Positions 38,801 to 48,748 of a DNA stretch of 64,000 nucleotides are shown one piece after another. The position numbers and the translations under genes are program-made. The notes below the pieces were generated by a model. The model saw only the letters and a list, made by a program, of their open reading frames with translations. It was not told the origin of the DNA and ran no database searches. Numbering within the stretch: position 1 is the stretch's first letter; the number at the start of each line of letters is the position of its first letter. The DNA comes from Bugulina stolonifera (lineage: Eukaryota; Bryozoa; Gymnolaemata; Cheilostomatida; Bugulidae), in assembly GCA_935421135.1 (NCBI GenBank), contig OW285191.1, forward strand, positions 4,069,219-4,133,218, given 5' to 3'.

Positions 38801-41481
38801 CACTTGGGACTCTGGTAGTATGTGAAGATTGGCCCTGTCTCTCACTGGATTCAGGTAGGCCGTAGAGGCGCTCACCCTACGCCCATAACGAGACATTGAC
38901 TGAGTAAGAGCTGAGCCTAAATTGTTACAAGAGGGAGTCATCTGTCATAAACATAAACATACTAAATGTGTTTATGGTCTTAATACAGAAGGACCTAACT
39001 TTATACGGTCCACTAAGGTGGGGTGGGTAGTGCTAGCACCCGCTACAGGAACCAGGAGTGAGTGTCACATCAGATAAAACTGTACATGCACATCTATACA
39101 AATGTAATATAAATCAATAGCTACATGCTGCCACACCAACTCCACATAGTAGGCTATATATTACACTGACAGAATGCCAGGGAGAGGGTCTGACAGACTT
39201 AGCCTGAATTCCTTACCTAGTATATTCCGTCCATTATAGTTTGGGTTAACGGGCACCCCTAGTTCCTCAGATGCATCTAGTATGTACTTATACATGCTGT
39301 GGTACGGCACTTCCTTTGTAATAGAGAGCAGTCCATCTTTACCCATGCCATCTGCCGTATAATAAATACAAGTATGCTATCACACATACACATATAGCCT
39401 ATGGAGCACCATAATATACCTTGTACTTCTCCATGTACATCCTAAAACATAACGGCTTAGAACCACATGCACACGTATATAACTTATGTACGATGGCAAC
39501 TTACCAATAGAGTCATCTTCTCCCGTGTTCTCTATGAGTCTGAAGTACGGCTCTACATCACTCCACGACCATCCACTCGCTCCAAGCTCCGCCCACCTGT
39601 CATAATCGTCAGGGCTGCCTCTAGCGTATATCATCATGTTGATAGAACTGGACCCTCCCAGAACCTTACCATGAAGCAGAGGCACTTCCTGTATAGATAC
39701 AGTATATAAGTACACACAGATCTAGTAATGTTAGTAACTCATGTTTGGGATTCCAGAATATGATAATCTCCCTACAGATGAGATAATTAGTGCCTAATCC
39801 AGACCGATGGGGGATTAGTACAGACTAGGTAGGAGTTACGTGCATCTTGTCATCTGCATGTATTACAAACATTTGTTACTTATTCAGGGTCTGCACCTAA
39901 TAGGCTATAACTAGTTACATGTTCTATCAGCACAGAGTCATCATAACAATTGGACATCAATGACAGGCTGACTGTATGGTTGCTATTACCTAGCCACTAC
40001 TTACTAATCATATTTAAATCAAAAAAGTGACAAAATATGGAGATAACAAAGGACACCTTTGAACTATGAACTCTATAAGTTTGTTATTGGGGGACTGAAG
40101 AGCCCATGATTGTGTCAGGAAGTCCATTCTTTAGGTATCAAGTAACATGGTTGAGTAACAATATGCTATGTATGAATACTCTCCTAAGAAAGGACTGTTA
40201 TATTATAGATACACTATTGCAGTATGGGAAAGTTCTGTAATACATATATAATGTGTACATGTATATGTTGTCTGTCACAAATTGATACGTTGCAACAATA
40301 TTTTTGACTCTAGCCGATATCAATTGACTAAATAATATACATATACAATGTACATGTATATTGTTTTTGTTTATTTATAAATGTTGTTTATACATTCCAC
40401 ATTCCACAAAGCCACAAGATTAATCTAGTACATGCATGATGTACACACTTGACCAGAAGATTGTACAGTATATAACTGCAGCATCAGAAACCAAATGCAT
40501 ATAGGCCCATATTATGACACAGACACTACATAATATTATACATACGTACAATAAGTATTGTGTGTTCATTTATTCTATATAACAATAATAACATTAGTCA
40601 GGCCAAAAAATTCAATCAATGGCTCTGTGAGCCTGTGAAAGTCAAATACTTGAATACCTTCCATTTGCTGTGTTTTCTAGCCCATGTTACACCCTACAGC
40701 CTACCTACCCCTACGCCCAATGTAGCCTTACTTACTTGGTTGTTACATCCGCCCCCTGCATGCTCCTGTCTTACACTCCTGTCAGTCCAATACAGACGTT
40801 CAGTAAAGAAGTTGGCTGCGTTAAAAAGGGGTATGTTCATCCAGGGGTTACCACCAGTGATGTCATCTACTCCAGCCTCGAGTAACAGCACAGTGTAGTT
40901 GGGGTTCGCAGACAGCCTGTTGGCTAGGACAGATCCTGCCGGCCCTCCACCCACTGTATAAGACAGCCATTATATAAAACATAGAGGGTACTCGTACTAC
41001 TTTATGACTGAAGACCTAATAAGAGCTGTACATGCAGACTAGTTGATACTATGACTGATACAATATACCAGCATATTGATACCATGCCGTAGTCCACAGT
41101 GGAAAACCTAAATCCTTGTCTGATACTTCGCAAATAGTGCAATAGTTAGTAACACTAACAATTCATGAGAAATTTGAAAGACGGAGCTAGAGTATTGTAG
41201 GTCTCAAATTGTAGCTTACCTACTAGACATTTTCAAACTATAATTTGCGAACAGTGCATGGTCCCAAAGGTTAACACAGAAAACGAGCATTAATATTATC
41301 ATCCAAATGACTAGTCCAGTACTAAGCAGTAGAATCTAACACATTGAAACTCACCTATGATGAAGTCATAGCTACTATTCCAAGTGTCTCTGCCCCTTCT
41401 CTTTACCACTCTGTGTATGACTAGAGCGAGGGAGATTACTCCAAATACACAGAGTGTACCCTTCCAAGTGTACAGTACCAT
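35894..41481 (-). CDS. GMC-family FAD oxidoreductase (choline/glucose dehydrogenase-like)
   Basis: Exons in order: 41481-41355, 40953-40736, 39688-39505, 39351-39217, 38916-38795, 38190-38023, 37807-37648, 37166-36976, 36867-36693, 36514-36286, 36029-35894. All are GT..AG and in phase; the product is about 614 aa, normal for the family. Residues about 1-25 form a hydrophobic signal anchor ([15 protein letters not shown]) followed by basic RRVKRRGR-like residues. FAD-binding [13 protein letters not shown] lies near residue 44, then LLLEAG. GMC signature 1 is [11 protein letters not shown] and signature 2 is [15 protein letters not shown]. The active-site pair is His in [10 protein letters not shown] (about 550) and Asn in SANIQAP (about 592). 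These enzymes oxidise an alcohol group and reduce FAD; the substrate cannot be read from the sequence. Convergent with beta-spectrin. Confidence 0.92.
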
Positions 41482-41790
41482 GTTCACCTCTATGCAGTAC
41501 AGTGTGCAGGTGTGAATGAACTAACATAATAACACACCAATCCTTCCAGCAGTCAGGTGTTGGAGATTAGCTAGTACCTCCACACAGCTAGGCTTGATAT
41601 TATATTTATACTAGTGACAGCTACGATACAAACATGGATATATATACATGAGAGACCATATGACTAATACTATAATATCTGTAGTATTATATAAATGAAA
41701 CATAAATCAACCTATGCTTGATTCTGATTGGTGGATCAATAATATTGATCAACACCTACATGTGTGCAGTCATGTGGGCTGGGGTTTACT
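41482..41790. other. upstream flank of the GMC oxidoreductase
   Basis: About 300 bp of AT-rich sequence between the GMC start codon and the left inverted repeat of the transposon block. No exon is recognised; it probably contains the promoter. Confidence 0.35.
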
Positions 41791-42051
41791 GACAACTTGG
41801 CCACCACAAACATGACCATGACAAACCTGACCACCGAAAACTTGACCATCAACAAACTTGACCACGTGCATATTATACTCATTGATTTCTGAGATAAACC
41901 AAAATTTTATAGTGAAATATGATTAAATAAGAGCAATTCTAAACATTACATTAAAAATTCCACAACGATAACTTTTTAAAGTAGTAGATATTAGGACACT
42001 TGAAAATATTCTGGTACGACAGATCTTCAACAAACTCTGTAACATACAGTA

Positions 42052-42087
42052 GTGGTGGTGGTGGTTGTGGTGGTGGCGGCGGCAGCG

Positions 42088-42118
<31 letters not shown>

Positions 42119-42121
42119 TAG
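42052..42121 (+). repeat. trinucleotide repeats (GGT/GGC/AGC/AGT)n
   Basis: Serial triplet runs change from GGT to GGC to AGC to AGT over 70 bp at the inner edge of the left inverted repeat. Minus-strand Cys/His/Tyr runs across it are artefacts. Confidence 0.8.
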
Positions 42122-42462
42122 TGGGATACTGAGGCATTATAGAGGGTATAATGTTGTCTTTGTGAAACAATAACATACAATGCTAAACATGGTACATTGC
42201 TGAAACCATGGGCGCACAAACTATTGATCATATTAAGAAGTTGTCCTCTCTCAATTTCTAAGTTGACAGAGGGCAACTTCTGGGTTGATCAAGGCCAATG
42301 ATCTCAACTAATGAATGGAAGTTGGTTTAAAAACTTTTTTCTACAAGATTTAATAACTCAACAGCATTCCACAGTATTGGGCAATAATCTTAAGTTTTGT
42401 CATAGTCATCCCATAGCTTGTCTCATGCTTTATTTATTCGTTGATATTTCTCAGTGGATTTC

Positions 42463-43224
42463 CTAGTTGTTAAACCTTCTTAATGATATGTTCATCTCTA
42501 GGTCAACTCTCTTTCCTTCTGATTCTAATTCGTCAATGAGCTGAAACAACGATGGCTTCTGCCTCATAACTCTGAAATTAATCTGTTGTGTCAGCCTATT
42601 GAACAGAAATAATGCAACTATTATAATTTCAGTGTTCAACAGGTAGCTTGAGTTGTTTCAATTATATCCCATAAGTATGACTTATTGTATAAAAAGTCAT
42701 GCAGAACTACAGGGCAAGAAAGACAGGTGAAGGATGGACTGAACAGCATCAGCAGCAAAATTTTAGATGTATTCCAAAATATATTTTTTGATAAAAGTAC
42801 ATGTAATTATATGTTATTTCGAATTGTATGAATTCTTGATTTCTTGGGTGATGACACTGTAAGTAGCTCATCACAGTTTCACAAGCAGATGGTCATATGT
42901 GCATAATTACCTGTATATACCACAACATACAGTATAAATTAACTAATGACTGGTAATTGGCACACTCACCTTCCAAAGATCTATAATTGGTCCTCACCTT
43001 CTTTCTATAAACTGACCAACGCGTTGGATCGAAGTTGCCATTTAGCCATGTTCTTTTAAAATAGGTTACTGATTCTATGTGATTGGCTGAGGTGCACAGA
43101 TTGTGTCCAATATGTTCGAACACAGCATTAACTGCGGCTGGCTGCAGGAATGCTAGTCCATATACATGTAGGTAGCCGATTAATAAGTGCGTTGGTCTAT
43201 GGTGCTTGTAAGCTATAGCTAAAC
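42463..43224 (-). pseudogene. MULE transposase C-terminal part (fragment)
   Basis: Exon A (43224-42970) encodes a stretch with TYFKRTWLNGNFDPTRWSVY followed by RKKVRTNYRSLEG. This is the conserved C-terminal motif of MULE-type transposases, usually RTNN.LEGWH. It ends in a good GTGAGT donor. Exon B (42571-42463) reads VMRQKPSLFQLIDELESEGK and ends at TAG 42463-42465, again typical of the family's last helix; an AATAAA follows on the minus strand within about 30 bases. The phases of A and B do not match and the expected WHN segment is missing, so either a small exon is unseen or the copy is broken. The catalytic DDE domain was not found upstream. Probably a decayed transposase. Confidence 0.6.
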
Positions 43225-43745
43225 CTGAAATGTACAGATTCTCATAGTGAAACTTGACATTCAAGAAAGGTTATATACTATATATAATATAGTGTCTCTC
43301 TCAAATATAAATTACAAACAGTTGCAATTATTGTACGGTAGTGGTAATAGATGCGAGCGTGACGTGAGAATGAAATGGCGTGAGAGAACAAGAAGACAAC
43401 TCCAACTAAGATTACTAACGCTAAAAATCAAACTCTTGTTTACCCCAACTGCCAACCAAAAGCTTTATTTCCGTCTAGCTCCTCCTAATTATAGGTATTC
43501 AAACGCTAGTCGGAGTTATGTTCACACTCCCACATCATTTTTACTGCATCTCTTATGTCACGCTCATGTCTTTTATCACTACCTATTATTGTAAAAAGTA
43601 TTGTATTGTGGCATTGTGGTTATTTGCACGGACCAAAAGATTAATTCAGAGTTTTAGTACTTACAAAATTATTGCATTAGACTCTTGAAAATTTAATTTG
43701 TATGATGATGATTTTGATGGAAATGCAGTGCTAGATAGTCTGGCA

Positions 43746-45546
43746 CTAAGCATACATAGCTTCTGTATTCTGTACCTTTATCCATATGGCCTGGCACATA
43801 TGGGAGTTACACCAGACTAGATTAGATTGGCATATACTTCCAATAGCCCTCCATATAGCTACATCGTACAAATAGAAACTATACAAGTACATGTATGTAC
43901 TAGTATGAGCACTCTGTTTGAACATACATATGACATGAGACCACTGAGCTGTATCGATATTATCTTTAGTGATTTTCCAGGCTGTTGCAAGCGTCTCCCT
44001 GATGATCTGGAAATAATCCTTGTCCTCACTGTAACTGAATGGGTTAGCAACAGGTATGCATATAGAGAACGGTGTGGCGATGTCACGTCCTGTTGTAAGG
44101 TAAGTAGGAGTGAATCCTGTACTAGCATGTTCAGTATTATTGTAACTATACACCACATATTTGGTCAGCTTATCCCAATCACTTTGCCTGGAGTTTATTA
44201 TTGTACTCATAAAGTTAGAGTATGTGTGAAAGAACCTCTCAATCTGGCCATCAGTTGAGGCCATAAATGGATTACAAGTTCTACGCTCAATGTCAAAAGC
44301 TGTACAAATTTCAGTCATTAACTCATTACTGAATCCCTTACCATTACCAGAAAGCAAAATTTTTGGTGTACCATGTACTAACACGTAGTGAGCAAATATC
44401 TCTGCTACTGCTTTAGCTGTTTTATCTTTCAAAGGGGCTGCTACCACATACATAGTGAAGCTACACTGAAATGCAGGGTTGGGAATCGCCAATAGCATTC
44501 GATATTCGATGGTGATTTTCTTTGGTCTATTCACCATCGATTCCACCTAATCTTTGGTTTCCAACAAAGCCATCGAAATGCATGTATTCGTTGGTTTTAT
44601 AGGGTTACAGCTGCATTCGATTGTCACTAAGCTGCTAATTAATCTGCTAGTGTTTAGTACAGGAAATAAATGAAAAGCCTCGTAGCTTAGTTCTTATCTT
44701 TTTAACAAAAAAAATGATGATGAGCTGTTTTATTTAATAACAAAATAATAGTTTCTATTTGCAAGCTAGAATAAAATGTGAGTGGCTAGCACCAAATAAG
44801 AAATAATAGCCTGGAATTTCTGGCTAAGATTTGCAGTGCATATAAATATTTGAATGCTAAAAAGAAACATAAAGGTAGAGGAGATAACTCTAAACTATGA
44901 GAAAATGCAAATAAAACTGGTAATATTAGGCACAGTTGTTATAACATTTTAAAGTAATAGACAAAATTAGTAAAGACAATAAATTTCTCTATTTTTACAA
45001 AAATTATACCCATATACATGTGCATTTTCTAAAATCATCATCGATTGTAAAATCGATTGAAGTACAATCATTGATTTGGTAAAGTAACAATCGAATGCTT
45101 GTATTCTTTGGTTTAGTCAGCATAATCGAAAATCGGAAATCGAATGCAAAAGTAGATCAAAGTTCCCAACCCTGCTGAAATGCTACCAGATACTTATTGC
45201 CATTTTCAGTTATAGGAAGTGGTCCTAGTAAATCCATTGAAACATGTGAGAAAGGATGTTGATAAGATAAGGGCTGTAATGGGTATACTGGGTTTACATG
45301 TGGAAGTTTTCTTTGATTACAGAGAACACAAGCAGAAATAAAGTTTGCAACAGTTTGTGACATGGACAGCCAAAAGTATTTTGTGTGATAATCTGTTGAC
45401 TGTCCTTGACCTCTCAACGTGACAAGCGAATAAGCTACTGTGGCTTTGGTAGCCAAATGCACTGCGTTTTGGCATAATACTGAAACAAGAGAATTATTCA
45501 TTGCTTTTGGTTTTCTCCTGTGAGAAGAATCAACTCCCTTGAACAA
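43746..45546 (-). pseudogene. decayed Ty3/Gypsy- or Ginger-type integrase interrupted by a hAT element
   Basis: The upstream part (45546-45175) has an integrase zinc-binding region (HTKYFWLSM, then FISACVLCNQRK) and the beginning of the catalytic core with the first Asp (HVSMDLLGPLP). The downstream part (44465-43746) continues the core: HGTPKILL, TDGQIERFFHT with the Glu, and YNNTEHASTGFTP. The second catalytic Asp, normally in an SDNG or SDQG motif, is Gly here. The two parts are separated by the 701-bp insertion described next. No reverse transcriptase, gag or LTRs were seen nearby. A retrotransposon fragment and a Ginger DNA transposon are both possible, since Ginger elements use a Gypsy-like integrase. 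Confidence 0.7.
44474..45174. mobile_element. 701-bp non-autonomous hAT element
   Basis: The left end CAGGGTTGGGAA and the right end TTCCCAACCCTG are a perfect 12-bp inverted repeat. They are flanked by the exact 8-bp direct repeat CTGAAATG at 44466-44473 and 45175-45182. The 8-bp target duplication and CAGGGTTGGG-type termini are hallmarks of hAT transposons. The interior has ATTCGAT/ATCGA repeats near both ends and no coding capacity. It splits the integrase core. Confidence 0.9.
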
Positions 45547-46969
45547 TATTCTTTAAACAGACAAACTTTGTATGTGCCAGTTTGATAGAATCAGCATATC
45601 TAAAAATAATAACCTAAGCCCACTTGTCTCGCTGGTAGATTGAATGCACAACATTTTGGTATAATGTTGAAACAGGAAAATTATTCATTACCTTCACTTT
45701 TCTAGTGTCTACAGAATCGGCTCACTCGACAATATTTTCAAGCAAACATATTCTGTAGGTTTCGTCATAATTTAACAACTAATTACTTGGCATAGCTGAG
45801 TCCATATTGTTATATGATATGAGATCCTCTCTCCAGATCACCGGACCTTCCAAAACAATAGTAGGAATATTAACTTTCTCACCAATCTACATGAACCAGG
45901 CATGTTCAACAGGAACTAATTAGGCATCTCCTTACCTTAAAATCCCTCTCTGAAAAGTTCGACAATTTTGCTGATGTTCCTATGTATAAGTTAAACAAAA
46001 TCACGCAGACCAAATGTTGAAAAATTTGTTTCTTATTCGGTTTGTTACTGTAATGACACAACATGTATTTTTATCTGGTTATATTAATATTTTTACATAA
46101 CTGTAATACTGTTACTCGTATATAATTAGAATTAGATAAAATTGTAGTAGTATAGTAAATTAGACCTTTTCATTAGTACACTGCACTAATATTCGAACCT
46201 TTGGTTCTCACGTAAATAGAGAGTAAAATTGGACCAGTCTAATATATTACTTTGCACTATAAATAATAATTATTGGCACGGCTCAGTCGAATTCTATCCT
46301 TAGATCAATCTTTTTTAGCCTAAGTACCTCTTAGCAGTCATGTAGCAGACAACGTACCCCTTTGTAGAAAACAATGTACCTCTGTGTAAAACTGTGTTTA
46401 ATCAAGGCTGTATTATTTGGTCTAATTCAAATAGTGTTAGGCCTACATGTATACATTATAAAAATTCGTCACTTAAACAGGTAAATGAATGCAGTATGGT
46501 ATGGCATTTTTATTTATCAATTATTTTAATGATGACTGTAATATAACCTTCATCGATTTTAGTGTTTTATGACTTTCACACTGGTTTAGCTCAACTTCAT
46601 TGCATCAGTGAGCCATTTGATGTTCAGTTCCCTAATAGATAATGATATTACTCATAATTAGCACTGGCACTGGCTAAGTAGAAATACTGTAAGAAAATAG
46701 CACTACATCTCATGCAAATTTTAGGCACCAATTTGACCAAATAATGAAGAATACATGCATGTTGCCATCAGAGTTGGCAGGCCTGTGATAAACCAACAAT
46801 ACTACAAGTATTAAAAAGTATATCAACAGCTCTATTAAACAGTTGATTTATGAACCAGACCTGCCACTTGAGTCATAGGAATATCCATTATATGACCTAC
46901 TTATACATAGTAGTAATGCATAATCCCGATAATAATATAATTGCCTACCCATTCTGTACAGGTCCATCA

Positions 46970-47090
46970 AAAACTGCGGACTGTGGACCTTCGTAAAACA
47001 GGGGGTGGTAGAGACTGCGGATAGTGGACCCCTGCTATACATAGGTAGTTCAAAAAAACTGCGGACCTTCGTAAAACAGGGGGTGATAGC
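46970..47090 (+). repeat. direct repeat pair
   Basis: Two copies, about 85 bp apart, of a segment containing ACTGCGGA and CCTTCGTAAAACAGGGGGTG. Origin unknown. Confidence 0.5.
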
Positions 47091-47844
47091 TCTTCACTGG
47101 TAGGCAGCACTATTAAGAGAGCTGCATAGTTGCAAGGTAAGGCGTAGTCTGACTGGGCGAGAGAAGACAACCCCATAGTAACCATCTAAATCAAACACTG
47201 ATATACCAGAAGGTAGATAACTCCAAGTTATGCTTACTATATAAAAGTGTTCTATATTGTAGTATATAGGCCTAGTTATATAGTAGGCTAGTTATATTTT
47301 CGTGGGGGTCTTACATGAAGGATATACCGAATTCTTATAACAAATCTCTGCTGAAAAACTGTAGAAAAGAAATTGCAACCAAATCCTGAACTAAATTATT
47401 TACATTTACTTAAGAAAATAGGATGTTTAAGAAGGTGGTCAAGTTTGTCAAGACATGCTGTACTTTTTCGCAGGTGGTCCAGTTCTGTCGCAAGTTGTCA
47501 ATGGATAAAAATAGAAATAATTTGATAATAAAATCCAAAGCTGATAAATCCGAAAATTCTTTCTGTTTTCAAAGTGCAGATTGATGACTGTTGAAGCAAA
47601 AATATTTTGATCAGGTGAAGACACTTAGATTTGTAGAGAGGTGGTCAAGTTTGTTGTAGATATGTTGCACCAGAATATTTTCAAGTCTCCTAAAATCTAC
47701 TTTAAAAAATTTTTGGTTCATCTCAGAACTCAATGAGTATATGCAAGTGGTCTAGTTGGTTGCTATGGTCAAGTTTGTCGATGGTCAAGTTTGTTTTGGT
47801 CAAGTTTGTCATGGTCAAGTTTGCGGTGGCCAAGATGTCGCCCT

Positions 47845-48748
47845 CTCTGGGCTGGCAGTAAACCAACTACCTGTCCCACAATTCATGATCATTATATCTA
47901 TATATATTATGCTTGCAACATACAGTACTGCCCATCACCTGTGCAACATTAAAATATAAGCCATTAGATGGAATTTTCTATAGACTTGTTGACAGTCCTA
48001 CAAGTGCTATTGGTATAATGTAGCAGTGAAGCTGATACACATTGATAACCGCAGAACCAGGATTAGTGGGGGGGGGGGAAGGTTACTCATAAGTAACTAG
48101 GGCACAGCTTCCCCTATTCAGTTTTGATAAAGAACAAAGCTGATCTCAATTTGCTCTCCTACCCCAAATAACCTTAGTCCCAGGAGACTTATATACCCAT
48201 ATGGAGGTAAGTAACGCTTACAAAATACTAGTATTATGAGACAGTAAGACTTGGGAGGAATCAATACCCAGTGTATAGGCTACATTCAGGTAAGTTATGG
48301 AATGATAAAGGTCACAGAATGTACTAAATCAATAAATTCACACCTTTACATGAGACTGAAGTATCAGATGACAACAGTATAACTACACACTATTGTATGA
48401 GCATACAACTCCTGTACTAACTACACACTATTGTATGGGCACATAACTCCTGTACTAACTACAGTATAACTACAAACTGTGGTACAGAGTGAGAAACCAT
48501 AGTCATATACTCTGTATTTACTTTATTATAATGAAGAACATTATTCATTGAGTTTAGAGTATTAAACAGGTAAATCAAGACTTACTTTGGTCAAACATTT
48601 CCTTCCATCATACCAGCCAAAAAGTGTTTCAGTAGATGGGCTTTGTAGTTATCCTACATCGTGTCACTTAAACCACCCACTGTCAACCTACTTTACACCT
48701 AAGCACTGCATACTGTCACTCTCTGTGGATACTGTTATGGATCCACAC
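47845..48748. other. 3' flank of PRORP
   Basis: No gene is seen. A run of ten G lies at about 48069. A minus-strand AATAAA (plus TTTATT at 48518-48523), about 225 bp after the PRORP stop, is a plausible poly(A) signal. Three imperfect repeats of ACTACACACTATTGTATG with CTCCTGTACTAACTACA occur at about 48380-48470. Confidence 0.4.

Larger units (their letters stand above)
41791..47840. mobile_element. ~6-kb inverted-repeat-bounded transposon block (MULE candidate) with nested elements
   Basis: The left arm (about 41791-42035) and right arm (about 47645-47840) are inverted copies with moderate divergence. Shared stretches include TTGGCCACC, repeated AAACTTGACCA units, ATACTCATTGA, CTGAGAT, AACCAAAA and CTTGAAAATATTCTGGT. 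Between the arms on the minus strand lie a MULE transposase tail (43224-42463) and a decayed integrase (45546-43746) that itself contains a hAT insertion. The rest (about 45.6-47.6 kb) is non-coding, with a local direct repeat at 46970-47090. Exact outer ends and target duplication could not be fixed; a GGGCTGG direct repeat sits just outside both arms. Long inverted ends plus a MULE tail suggest a degenerate Mutator-like element. Confidence 0.6.

Noticed and set aside
40736..40774. An earlier GMC exon-2 donor (GTAAGA at 40774)
   Set aside because: In phase, but it would drop 13 residues between YWTD and GKVLGGSS; the GTAAGT at 40735 restores normal family spacing.
40560..40898. 112-codon plus-strand frame
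   Set aside because: Antisense shadow of GMC oxidoreductase exon 2.
43247..43594. 115-codon plus-strand frame
   Set aside because: No homology, low-complexity composition, antisense to the transposase fragment region.
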